Positions 1-7,702 of a stretch of 13,345 bases of DNA are shown here, in pieces (the first letter of the stretch is position 1; every line of letters starts with the position of its first letter). The stretch spans positions 1-13,345 of the forward strand of contig JANYHY010000596.1 of assembly GCA_025362165.1 (NCBI GenBank). Direction: 5' to 3'. The notes beneath the pieces are model-generated. The model was not told the DNA's origin. It made no database searches and saw only the letters and a list, made by a program, of their open reading frames with translations. Origin of the DNA: Myxococcales bacterium. Lineage in GTDB: Bacteria > Myxococcota_A > Polyangia > Polyangiales > Polyangiaceae. Position numbers and translations under genes: made by a program.

Positions 1-5
1 GCTAA

Positions 6-84
<79 letters not shown>

Positions 85-119
85 ATGCCGCAAGCGCGGC
101 CGCGTAAACCAAGGCGCGT

Positions 120-148
120 CTTATGAAGAGCCCGCGCGCAAACGTCAA
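120..148 (-). promoter_or_regulatory. Sigma70-type promoter for tRNA-Pro
   Basis: On the minus strand a -35 box TTGACG (143-148) is separated by exactly 17 bp from a -10 box CATAAG (120-125). It matches the consensus at 5 of 6 and 4 of 6 positions. The segment that follows is GC-rich, as is common for stable-RNA promoters, and the mature 5' end of tRNA-Pro lies about 35 bp downstream. Position and spacing make this a credible promoter, but it is not experimentally shown. Confidence 0.6.
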
Positions 149-449
149 CTCATTTTCTGGACGCTCAGGCCTCGAAGGCCCTGACAAACCCGTAGTTGAT
201 GGGCCTTCGGCGGATCAACCTAACGACGATGCCGGAGCTTGTTGCCTTACTACCTAGGCCGAAAAGAGGTGCCATTGGCGCCCTAATTCTCGCCGTTGTC
301 TCAAGCGGAGGTAAACTTCCCGAATTCTCGTGACACTAGACGCGGGTTGAACGAATACTGGAATTGATGCCGCCCCCCAGCGGACATCAACGCTAAGTGG
401 TGTGCCGTCGGCACGCCCCATCAGTTCCGCCAACAGCGGACACGAGACC

Positions 450-453
450 GGAG
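450..453 (+). promoter_or_regulatory. Ribosome binding site fixing the regulator start
   Basis: GGAG lies six bases before the ATG at 460. It supports that start over an in-frame ATG at 397, which would add 21 residues (MVCRRHAPSV...) ahead of the receiver domain. That extension has no similarity to receiver domains and covers the hairpin at 399-417. Confidence 0.65.
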
Positions 454-459
454 ACGTCC

Positions 460-1068
460 ATGGCCATCGAGCTTCCCGCAGTTCGCATCCTCATCGTCGA
501 CGACGACAAAGCCATCTGCGACTACATGCAGACGCTCCTCGAAGCAGACGGCTTCCATGTGAAGGCGTTGAGCGATCCCACGCTCGTCGAGGCGGAGGTT
601 CGCGAGGGGGGCTATCACCTCATCATCCTCGACTTGATGATGCCCAAGCTCGACGGCATCGAGGTGCTGCGGCGCATCCGCAAGCTCGACACGGACATCG
701 CGGTCGTGATCTTCACGGGCTTCCCCAACCTCGAGAGCGCGGTCGCATCGATGAAGCTCGACGCGGTCGACTACATCAAAAAGCCATTCAACGTGGACGA
801 GTTCCGCGCGGTGCTCGATCGCGTGATGCGCAAGAAGGGCCTCGCGCGATCGCCCGAGGAGCAGCTGCACCGAGTGATCGGCGACACGATCCGCGGCTTG
901 CGCAAAGAGAAGGACCTCACGCTCAAGCAGATGTCCCGGCGCACCGGCCTCAGCGTCTCGCTCCTCAGTCAGATCGAGCGCGCGGAGTCGAGCGCATCAA
1001 TCTCCAGCTTGTACAAAATCGCCATCGCCCTCGAGTCGCGCATCCAGGATCTGTTCGGCGAATACTGA
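460..1068 (+). CDS. Response regulator: receiver domain fused to XRE-type HTH
   Basis: This 202-residue cytoplasmic protein has a CheY-like receiver domain (about residues 8-124) and a Cro/C1-type helix-turn-helix (about 140-200). Receiver hallmarks are present: the acidic pocket D14-D16, phospho-acceptor D58 in LIILDLMMP, switch threonine T86 and conserved K108 in YIKKPF. The HTH runs from GDTIRGLRKEKDLTLKQMSRR through GLSVSLLSQIER. A partner histidine kinase is expected to phosphorylate D58 and change DNA binding, but no kinase is encoded in the window. Most DNA-binding regulators use OmpR, NarL or Fis-type outputs, so an XRE output is a less common architecture. The start is set by GGAG at 450-453. 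The gene ends 59 bp before the protease on the same strand, so co-transcription is plausible. Domain calls are firm; the target genes are unknown. Confidence 0.9.
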   Translation: MAIELPAVRILIVDDDKAICDYMQTLLEADGFHVKALSDPTLVEAEVREGGYHLIILDLMMPKLDGIEVLRRIRKLDTDIAVVIFTGFPNLESAVASMKLDAVDYIKKPFNVDEFRAVLDRVMRKKGLARSPEEQLHRVIGDTIRGLRKEKDLTLKQMSRRTGLSVSLLSQIERAESSASISSLYKIAIALESRIQDLFGEY

Positions 1069-1127
1069 CGCTCTGCGACGCGACTGAAGCATCGCGGCGA
1101 CGGGCGTGTCGCGCTAAGCTCGCGCGA

Positions 1128-4100
1128 ATGCATCGTCATCGTGTTGCTCGGCTCTCGGCCCTCCTCGTCGCGATCGGCGCGGCGGCGCTCTCGTTTCGCT
1201 CGGACCGCGCGCTCGCAGGGTGGCCGCCGGCGGCGGACGCGAACTTCCAAGACCCCGCGAACTGGCCCAACGATCCTGGCTACGCGGGCCGGTGGAACTA
1301 TTGGTCTTGGCTCCCCAAGCAGCAGCCGAACGTGAAGCCCTATCTCGACGCGGACAAGAAGCTCGGCGCGTCCGGCATGAGCGTCGACAAGGCTTGGGTC
1401 CTCACCACTGGGCGTCCGGACGTGCGCATCGCGGTGCTCGACAGCGGCATCGAGTGGAACTCGGCGGACGTCGCGAACAAAGCGTGGTTGAACCCCGGCG
1501 AGCTCAAGGGCGCGCACAAGCCGTTGGACAAGAACGGCAACGGCTGCGCCGGCGCAGGGCCGCTCGCGGGCTATGACTGCAACGGCGACGGCGCGTTCAA
1601 CGTCGCGGACTATCGCGATGATGTCCGCATTTCGGCGCCGGATCCGAAGAAGCAAGTGTGCTTCCCGGAGATGGATCAGACCAAGCCTTCGATGACCGTG
1701 CGGATGGTCGGCGACAAGAACGCGAACTGCTTGCTCGACGCAGGAGACATCATCGAGTGGGCGACGGACAACGTCGACGACGACGCGAACGGCTTCACGG
1801 ACGACATCAGCGGGTGGGACTTCTACCGCAACGACAACAACCCCTACGACGACACGCGGTACGGCCACGGCACTGGCGAGGCGAACGACTCGGCCGGCGA
1901 AGGCAACAACATGATGGACGGCATCGGCACTTGCCCGAAGTGCACGTTCATCCCACTTCGCGTGGGCAACAGCTTCATCACGGACGTGAACAACTTCGGC
2001 ATGGCCGTGGTGTACGCGACCGACAACGGCGCGAAGGTCGTGCAAGAGGCGCTTGGCACGATCAGCAACACTGCGTTCGCCAAGAGCGCGATCGACTACG
2101 CTTACGCGCACGGCGTCACCGTGATCGCGAGCATGGCGGACGAGAACTCTCGCCACCACAACATGCCAAGCACGTCGAACCACGTGATGCCAGTGCACTC
2201 GATTCGCTACGAGGGAAACGGGTGGGACACGTCTACGACGTTCCTCTCTTTCGACTCGTGCACCAACTACGGTGGACACGGCGGCCTGAGCGTGAGCGGC
2301 ACCTCGTGCGCGAGCGAAGCGACGGGGCGTGGATCGGGCATCACGGGCCTCGTCTATTCACTCGCGCTGTCGTTGCCGCAGCCGGTCAACCTCACGGCCG
2401 AAGAGGTGATGCAGTCGCTCAAGATGAGCGCGGATGACGTGAACGTGGTGGAGTCGCAGAAGGTGGACGAGAACGGCGACCGCCCATTCTACGAGTCCAA
2501 GGCCGGCTGGGATCAGCGCTTCAACTACGGCCGAATGAGCGCGTTCAACGTGGTGACCAACCTCAAGGCCGGCAGGATCCCGCCGGAGGTCGACATCGTG
2601 TCGCCTGGTTGGTACCAGCCGATCTACGCCGATCGCGTGCAGGGGTCGGTGCCGATCTTCGGTCGGGTGGCAGCGACGCGGGCGAGCTCCTACGACTACG
2701 TGGTCGAGTGGGCGCCAGGCGTGGAACCTGACGACAAGGAGTTCAAGACGCTCATCAGCCCGATCAACAACGTGCCTGGGAGCACGATCTCTGGCGGCAC
2801 GAGCACGCCGCTCGCGACGTTCGATCCCCGATCCGTGCAGACGCCGTCTGCCCTCGATCACGACCCAACGCACGCACCCGATCCGGACTCGAAGCGCCGC
2901 TGCAACGACGACAAGAGCTACTGCTGGGGTCCCAACGATCGCACCATCACGCTGCGCGTGCGCGCGACAGCTCACTACGGTAGCGACGACGTGAGAGGCG
3001 AGGCGCGCCGCACGATCGCCGTGACCAACCAAGGCAACGGCTTGGACGACGACCTCCTCCCCGGCTTCCCGATCGACATGGGAAGCTCGCAAGAGGGCAG
3101 CTCGAAGCTCGCCGACATCGACGGTGATGGAGTGCGCGACATCATCGTCTGCTCGAGCGACGGAACGCTCCATGTGTACTCGCTCAAGAGCGGCCAACCG
3201 AAGGACATCGACGGGTTCCCATTCCGCACCGCGCGCATCGACGGGCTCGATCCCACGCAGACCGATCCGGGCGTACCGAGCTACCTCAACAGCCCAGCGT
3301 TCGTCTCCGGAAAGAACGGCGGCATCGACGCCGACATGGCGCACGAGGGCGTGATGAACGCCCCCGCGATCGCGGACATGGATGGCGACGGCAAGCCGGA
3401 GATCGTCTTGTCGACTTGGCCGGGGACGATCTACGTGATCGATCACACCGGCAAGACGCTGAGCGGATGGCCGCATCGCTTGCCGCTCGTCCCGAGTTGC
3501 CCGCTCGATCCGGCTAAATCAAAGCCCGCGGGCGACTGCAGCGATTTGCAGCACGACTTCGCGAGAGGCGCGTATGCGTCGCCTGTCGTCGTCGACATGA
3601 ACAAGGACGGCAAGCTCGACATCGTGCAGGCTGCGTTCGACGGCAACATCTATGTGTTCAACCGCGACGGCACCATGCAAGACGGCTGGCCCGTGCGCTT
3701 GCACTCGACGCGCACCACCAAGTTCAATCGCATCATGTCGACTCCGGTTCCCGTTGATCTCAACGGGGACGGCATCTTGGATCTCGTGAGCGGTTCGAAC
3801 GAGGAGATCGGCGGCGGCGGCGCTTCGGGGCCAGTGTTCGCAGTCGATGGGCGAGGCACGAAGGCGCCGACGCCGTACCTGAAGAACTGGCCCTTCACGC
3901 GCACGTCGCTGCACTTGTTCCCTGTCGTCGCAGAAGGCATCAACGCAGCACCTGCCGCAGCAGACTTCGATCGCGACGGCGTGCCCGACGTGCTCGTGCA
4001 AGGCAACGGCGCGCCGCCGCTCGTGGTGAGAGCGGACCCCGGCCCGCAAGCTGGATTTGAAGATCCGCCGAACCGTTTGCCTCACTACGTGGACGATCAA

Positions 4101-4880
4101 GGCAAGACCGTCGTCGACTTCGATCCGACGAGCCGCTTCGGCATTTACAACCACGCGGACATCGCTCAAGACACCATGTTTCCGCTCTTCAGCCAGCCGT
4201 CGATCGGAGACCTCGATCAAGACGGCGTACCTGACGTCGTGATGAGCGGCGGCTCGCTCTCGCTCATCGGCACGCTCGCGGGCGGCGGCAAGCCACGCCA
4301 GAGCCAACACCTGTTGACGGCTTGGAGCGGCCGCACGGGCGCGATGATGCCTGGTCTGCCGATCGTGCTCGAAGACTTCCAGTTCCTCATCAACCACGCG
4401 ATCGCCGACATCAACGGCGACGACTACCCCGAGATCATCACGGGCACCGGCGCCTACTACTTGCACGCCGCAGACGCGTGCGGGCACGAGCCAAAAGCAT
4501 GGCCGAAATTCACCAACGGGTGGATCGCCTCGAGCCCCGCGGTCGGCGACATCAACGGCGACGGAAAGCTCGACGTCGTGAGCGGCACCCGCAACGGTTA
4601 CTTGTTCGCGTGGAAGACCACGGGCAGCGACCACGGCGTCATCCAGTGGGAGTCCAACCACCACGACAACCAGAACACTGGCAACTACGACCACCTGCTC
4701 GATCAGGGTGTCTACAAACGCGCTGCGAAGGTCATCGACTGCACACCGCCAGTGGCGATCCCCAGCGAGAGCTACGACGCGGGCGGCGGCTGCAACACGA
4801 GCGGCCGAGCGAGCTCATCCTCGCTCGCGGTCCTTCTCGGCCTCGCGATTTTGCTGGTCCGGCGCCGAAAGCAATCATGA
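1128..4880 (+). CDS. Secreted S8 (subtilisin-like) peptidase with FG-GAP repeats and MYXO-CTERM tail
   Basis: The 1250-residue product starts with an Arg/His-rich signal peptide, with likely cleavage after ALA (residue 30). The subtilase domain (about 90-460) shows the triad Asp105 (AVLDSGIEW), His247 (YGHGTG) and Ser393 (SGTSCAS). The usual oxyanion Asn position appears to be Asp338 (IASMADEN). About 140 residues separate Asp105 from His247, far more than in subtilisin, and include dockerin/EF-like loops at 150-161 and 196-207. A beta-rich linker (about 480-640) is followed by eight FG-GAP/VCBS-type loops of the form DxDxDGxxD, beginning near 663, 750, 823, 877, 946, 1028, 1094 and 1141, probably a calcium-binding beta-propeller. 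The tail has Gly-Gly-Gly-Cys1222, a hydrophobic helix (1232-1244) and RRRK, as in MYXO-CTERM signals for surface anchoring. Start chosen by the signal peptide; no clear Shine-Dalgarno. Substrate unknown. Confidence 0.9.
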   Translation: MHRHRVARLSALLVAIGAAALSFRSDRALAGWPPAADANFQDPANWPNDPGYAGRWNYWSWLPKQQPNVKPYLDADKKLGASGMSVDKAWVLTTGRPDVRIAVLDSGIEWNSADVANKAWLNPGELKGAHKPLDKNGNGCAGAGPLAGYDCNGDGAFNVADYRDDVRISAPDPKKQVCFPEMDQTKPSMTVRMVGDKNANCLLDAGDIIEWATDNVDDDANGFTDDISGWDFYRNDNNPYDDTRYGHGTGEANDSAGEGNNMMDGIGTCPKCTFIPLRVGNSFITDVNNFGMAVVYATDNGAKVVQEALGTISNTAFAKSAIDYAYAHGVTVIASMADENSRHHNMPSTSNHVMPVHSIRYEGNGWDTSTTFLSFDSCTNYGGHGGLSVSGTSCASEATGRGSGITGLVYSLALSLPQPVNLTAEEVMQSLKMSADDVNVVESQKVDENGDRPFYESKAGWDQRFNYGRMSAFNVVTNLKAGRIPPEVDIVSPGWYQPIYADRVQGSVPIFGRVAATRASSYDYVVEWAPGVEPDDKEFKTLISPINNVPGSTISGGTSTPLATFDPRSVQTPSALDHDPTHAPDPDSKRRCNDDKSYCWGPNDRTITLRVRATAHYGSDDVRGEARRTIAVTNQGNGLDDDLLPGFPIDMGSSQEGSSKLADIDGDGVRDIIVCSSDGTLHVYSLKSGQPKDIDGFPFRTARIDGLDPTQTDPGVPSYLNSPAFVSGKNGGIDADMAHEGVMNAPAIADMDGDGKPEIVLSTWPGTIYVIDHTGKTLSGWPHRLPLVPSCPLDPAKSKPAGDCSDLQHDFARGAYASPVVVDMNKDGKLDIVQAAFDGNIYVFNRDGTMQDGWPVRLHSTRTTKFNRIMSTPVPVDLNGDGILDLVSGSNEEIGGGGASGPVFAVDGRGTKAPTPYLKNWPFTRTSLHLFPVVAEGINAAPAAADFDRDGVPDVLVQGNGAPPLVVRADPGPQAGFEDPPNRLPHYVDDQGKTVVDFDPTSRFGIYNHADIAQDTMFPLFSQPSIGDLDQDGVPDVVMSGGSLSLIGTLAGGGKPRQSQHLLTAWSGRTGAMMPGLPIVLEDFQFLINHAIADINGDDYPEIITGTGAYYLHAADACGHEPKAWPKFTNGWIASSPAVGDINGDGKLDVVSGTRNGYLFAWKTTGSDHGVIQWESNHHDNQNTGNYDHLLDQGVYKRAAKVIDCTPPVAIPSESYDAGGGCNTSGRASSSSLAVLLGLAILLVRRRKQS

Positions 4881-4981
4881 AGGGCTTTACAGACGCTCGC
4901 CTAACGAAGATACTCCGCCGCCGTTTTCACACTTTGTCAGCAAGACGCCGTGTTCGTGCGTCGATGGTGTGAGAGCGCATT

Positions 4982-5055
4982 GCCGAAGTAGCTCAGTTGG
5001 TTAGAGCGGGCGTTTCATACGCGCTAGGTCGGGGGTTCGACTCCCTCCTTCGGCA
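4982..5055 (+). tRNA. tRNA-Met (anticodon CAT)
   Basis: A full cloverleaf is visible: acceptor GCCGAAG/CTTCGGC with no mismatch, D stem GCTC/GAGC, anticodon stem GGCGT/GCGCT with two G-U pairs and loop TTCATAC (anticodon CAT), variable loop AGGTC, and T loop TTCGACT. The discriminator is A and CCA is not encoded. The acceptor is fully paired, so this is not the usual initiator, in which the first pair is disrupted. It is most likely elongator Met. An Ile2 tRNA with lysidine-modified C34 also has a CAT gene anticodon and is not excluded. A TTGTCA at 4934-4939 could be a -35 box, but no matching -10 box is evident. Confidence 0.95.
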
Positions 5056-5133
5056 CCTTCTGTCTGATCGCTCCGACGCCGCGCTTTGCGATGATCGCCC
5101 GTTTCCCGTCGTCCTCGACTCCCACTGCGAGGT

Positions 5134-5179
5134 TTTTTAGGTTTTCGGAGTGGGAATTTTTAGGTTTTCGGAGTGGGAA
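5134..5179. repeat. Perfect 23-bp tandem duplication
   Basis: The unit, which begins with five T and contains AGGTTTTCGGAGTGGGAA, occurs at 5134-5156 and again directly at 5157-5179 with no mismatch. It is AT-rich compared with its surroundings. The first copy also has an inverted partner TCCCACT near 5119-5125. It lies about 80 bp downstream of tRNA-Met and about 100 bp beyond the stop of the convergent lipoprotein gene. T-runs next to small inverted repeats could help end transcription, but no strong stem precedes either T-run. Outside this repeat, the spacer 5056-5277 shows nothing recognisable. Confidence 0.9.
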
Positions 5180-5277
5180 GAAGGTGACCGAACGGCGCGT
5201 TAGAGAGTTTCTCTCCAACGCTTTAGCAACGCTCGGACAGCGTCTGGATCGATTGGTTTTCTCAGCTTCGGCGTGCT

Positions 5278-7137
5278 TCAGTGGACACCTAGGAACATCC
5301 GCGGGCGAACGAAGCCTCCGGGTTGAATCCCAGTCGGAGGAAGGTTCCGGGAGTCGGCCCAGGTCGCGATCACGCGGCCCCCAGCGGCAGTGATGCCTGT
5401 GTAGTCACCGAACCAACCCGCGGAGTTCTCTTTTCCTACTGTAAAAACATTGTCGGCGTCAGACAGGACACTCTCGTTCCATGTCTTGCCGTCGGTCGAG
5501 CGCGCGTACCAGTAGCGCCCACGGTCGCCTTTGCCATAGCGATTGTCCATCCATGCCACATGACCGACTCCGGTCGCGTCGAACGCGATGGCCGGCACGA
5601 TGCGCACGCCGCATGTTTGCGTTGCATTAGGTTGGCTCACGCGAATGGGTGGCTCGCAGGTCCCTCCCAGGCAGCGCACGGCAGCAATGTCGCTCGCTCG
5701 GTAACGGTCGCCGCGCACGTACGCCAGCCAAAATGAGCCGTCTGCTGGGTTCAGGGCAGCGCTGAAAGGCACTTCTGCGATGCGATCTTGCGCGAACTCT
5801 TTGGCTTGTACGGCGACGGTCTTGCCAGTGAAGCAATCTTCCAGTGCTGGCAACACCGCGCAAGTCTTGCCAGCAGGCCAAACGGCAACTCGCAACAGGT
5901 TGTTGATCTCACTCGCGCTCGAGGCACCCTGACTTGCTGCCCAGGCCAATAGGAAGTTCCCACTGTTGTCGACTGCAGGCTGGGGGTAGAAGGCGCTCTC
6001 GAACGGCACTGCGAGCTCGTGCTGCTCCCAGGTCTTTCCACCGTCAGGTGAGCGCGCGATTCGAAGTCCGACGTCGTCGACCGCAGTGGCCCAGACGATC
6101 CCGTTACGCGCGACGATCCATGGCTTGTCTGCGACGCCCGTCGCGGCATCGACTGGGGTCGACCATGTAACGCCACCATCCGACGAGCGCGACACTCGCA
6201 ACCACCCATTCGACCCGCCCACATAGTCGAGCCATGCCCAGTAGTAGTCACCCGTGACGGCATCGAACGTGACGGAGGGGTCAGTGACCCAGCCAGTCAT
6301 ACTGGTGAAGCCATTGCGAACCAGGTTGTTTGCAGTGGGCGCTGACCATGTGCAATTGCCCATCGCGTCGAGCGTGCACCCGACTGCCACTACATTGCTG
6401 TCGAAGCCGCCATCATGCGCCCAATAGCCGATGTACGTGACCACGACACGACCTTTGCCATCACTGACGACATTGCCCTCTGCCGCCGCGAGCACTCCGG
6501 GCGCCAGCGGTACCGGCTGATTGAGAAAGCCTGCGTCCGGCTCAGAACCCGAGGCGGCGCACGCGGTGTCGGGCCTGCATGAGTGAGTCTGGCCACGCGG
6601 CATGGGAAGGTGCTGGTCTGCATAGGCACCCAGTCCATCGACCTGGCAGGTGTAGCCATCGGCAATGCGGCAGTCGCCGTCCGTCTTGCACGCGCGCAGA
6701 CATTGCTGTGTCTCGCCTCGGTCCGAAGAGGAACACAGAGCATCGGCTGGACACTGGGCGCTGTCAGGATGCCCGTTTTTTCCCTGGCAAGACTGCGTGC
6801 AATAACCCGACGTCCATGCAGCATACGAGAGCTGTCGCCGCTCGGCATCAAGCGACAGCGTGCCCGTAGACAGGAACTGGCAAGCAGCAAGTAGGCAGAT
6901 CTGACCACTACCGCAAGTGCCCTGCGCCGCAGGTTGCTTGAAGTGCGCGACGCACTGGTCATCCGACGGACGCTGACAACCATCACCGATCTCGGGGGCG
7001 CGGGGGGCAGCATCTGCAGCATCGACCTCGACGACATCCGCCCCAGCATCCGGACTGACATTCGTCGGCGACGGAGTGCTACCGCACGCGGCAAGCACGA
7101 AAAGCACAGAACCGACCGTGAAGAACCTCACACGCAT
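5278..7137 (-). CDS. Lipoprotein with Cys-rich head and Asp-box (BNR/sialidase-like) beta-propeller
   Basis: The 619-residue product begins MRVRFF and has a hydrophobic segment ending in the lipobox VLAAC, so Cys18 should be lipidated. Gly follows the Cys, which favours outer-membrane localisation by the usual +2 rule. An acidic Ala/Asp/Pro linker leads to a Cys-rich segment (about 55-200) with many CxxxC-like pairs. The rest resembles an exo-sialidase-type propeller with Asp boxes SxDGGxTW near 314-325, SPDGGKTW near 359-372 and STDGKTW near 541-554. Such propellers occur in sialidases, other glycoside hydrolases and pure binding proteins. I saw no FRIP motif or arginine triad, so enzyme activity is not claimed. 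The ATG at 7137 is preferred. A GGAGG at 7156-7160 is about 18 nt upstream, which is too far to be ideal, and it abuts an in-frame GTG at 7155 that would add six residues. The gene is divergent from the Coq4-like gene. Confidence 0.8.
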   Translation of the reverse strand: MRVRFFTVGSVLFVLAACGSTPSPTNVSPDAGADVVEVDAADAAPRAPEIGDGCQRPSDDQCVAHFKQPAAQGTCGSGQICLLAACQFLSTGTLSLDAERRQLSYAAWTSGYCTQSCQGKNGHPDSAQCPADALCSSSDRGETQQCLRACKTDGDCRIADGYTCQVDGLGAYADQHLPMPRGQTHSCRPDTACAASGSEPDAGFLNQPVPLAPGVLAAAEGNVVSDGKGRVVVTYIGYWAHDGGFDSNVVAVGCTLDAMGNCTWSAPTANNLVRNGFTSMTGWVTDPSVTFDAVTGDYYWAWLDYVGGSNGWLRVSRSSDGGVTWSTPVDAATGVADKPWIVARNGIVWATAVDDVGLRIARSPDGGKTWEQHELAVPFESAFYPQPAVDNSGNFLLAWAASQGASSASEINNLLRVAVWPAGKTCAVLPALEDCFTGKTVAVQAKEFAQDRIAEVPFSAALNPADGSFWLAYVRGDRYRASDIAAVRCLGGTCEPPIRVSQPNATQTCGVRIVPAIAFDATGVGHVAWMDNRYGKGDRGRYWYARSTDGKTWNESVLSDADNVFTVGKENSAGWFGDYTGITAAGGRVIATWADSRNLPPTGIQPGGFVRPRMFLGVH

Positions 7138-7216
7138 CGTGTATGAGTAACACACCCTCCGTGGTTCGCGGCGGTCTCGACTTGACCAAAAGAGATCTTC
7201 ATAAGACGCTCATGCG

Positions 7217-7702
7217 ATGAAGCTCCCCGCTTGGCGCTTGCGTGATCGGTTCGTGCGTCACCTGATATCGGATTATGTCCCGATATTGAACTTGGTCCGC
7301 AATCCTGAACCGTGGCCCACGTTGAGTGCACTAGTCGACTATCCCGAAGGCTCCGTCGGACGCGAAGTCGCCCAGTTTTTACGCTCCCGTGGATTGCCAT
7401 TCAAAGTCAGATACGAGAACCACGACGCCATTCATACGATTCTCGATTACGACACCACGACGGAAGGCGAGATGGAGGTCCAAGCATTTTTATGGGCCAA
7501 TGGAAGCTCTTCTGTGGCGGGCCGAGTTCTGTTCGTCGTGGGAGGTGCTTTGTTGCCGGAGCATTGGACCGCAATGCGACATGCCTACGAACGCGGAAAG
7601 GAAGCGCGCCCCATTGAAGAGGCGCGCCTACCAAACCGCTTGACCGAAGCGATCGACCAATTGCGCACTGGGCTCTTCGAGTATGATCGCATGAGCCCAT
7701 GA
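7217..7702 (+). CDS. Coq4-like protein
   Basis: The 161-residue protein carries the Coq4 metal-binding signature HDxxH-x11-E exactly: His69, Asp70, His73 and Glu85 (NHDAIHTILDYDTTTEGE). The surrounding pattern (YPEGSVGREVAQFLRSRG before it, VLFVVGGALLPEHW after it) recalls small bacterial Coq4-family proteins. Eukaryotic Coq4 is a ubiquinone-biosynthesis protein associated with oxidative decarboxylation of the ring at C1. The role of the short bacterial members is not settled. There is no signal peptide, so it should be cytoplasmic, perhaps at the membrane surface. It ends within the start of the dioxygenase gene (ATGA overlap), indicating translational coupling. Codon use is visibly less G/C-biased than in the protease. 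An out-of-frame ATG lies five bases before the chosen start, and no strong ribosome site is visible. Confidence 0.75.
   Translation: MKLPAWRLRDRFVRHLISDYVPILNLVRNPEPWPTLSALVDYPEGSVGREVAQFLRSRGLPFKVRYENHDAIHTILDYDTTTEGEMEVQAFLWANGSSSVAGRVLFVVGGALLPEHWTAMRHAYERGKEARPIEEARLPNRLTEAIDQLRTGLFEYDRMSP

Larger units (their letters stand above)
85..459. other. Gene-free spacer with several small hairpins
   Basis: This 375-bp stretch between tRNA-Pro and the response regulator has no credible reading frame. It holds the tRNA-Pro promoter (minus strand) and three inverted repeats: 165-184 (5-bp stem, one bulge, 3 more pairs, loop CGA), 268-282 (GGTGCC/GGCGCC, one G-U pair, loop ATT) and 399-417 (8-bp stem with one G-U pair, loop GTC). 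The 9-bp sequence CAGCGGACA occurs at 378-386 and 434-442, on either side of the last hairpin. I found no convincing sigma70 or sigma54 promoter for the downstream regulator. The repeats could be an operator for its HTH domain, but that is speculation. Confidence 0.5.

Noticed and set aside
85..459. Riboswitch or structured leader upstream of the response regulator
   Set aside because: The hairpins are short and match no riboswitch class I can recognise; no terminator or ribosome-site sequestering arrangement could be drawn.
402..1127. Open frame continuing about 240 codons upstream of the protease start
   Set aside because: It overlaps the response regulator in another frame and encodes only Arg/His-rich sequence without domains. 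The signal peptide begins at 1128.
969..4694. Long minus-strand open frames opposite the protease (about 370-440 codons)
   Set aside because: They are Val/Arg/His-rich products of high-GC antisense frames with no recognisable motif, and the plus strand encodes a complete protein with intact motifs.
5024..5218. Small minus-strand open frame ending in KEGVEPPT
   Set aside because: Its end is the antisense translation of tRNA-Met, a common source of false small genes.
5278..7137. Calling the Asp-box lipoprotein a sialidase
   Set aside because: Asp boxes occur in many propellers, and the catalytic arginine triad and FRIP motif of sialidases were not seen.
116..7209. A 14-bp sequence (TCTTCATAAGACGC) shared by the tRNA-Pro promoter (116-129, minus) and the region before the Coq4-like gene (7196-7209, plus)
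   Set aside because: One 14-bp match within 13 kb is close to chance expectation, and the second site lacks a -35 box at proper spacing (TTGACC is only 12 bp away).
4982..7702. Genomic island inserted at tRNA-Met and carrying the lipoprotein and Coq4-like genes
   Set aside because: No integrase was seen, and no copy of the tRNA 3' end longer than a chance 9-bp match (TCGACTCCC near 5115). Slightly lower G/C alone is not enough.
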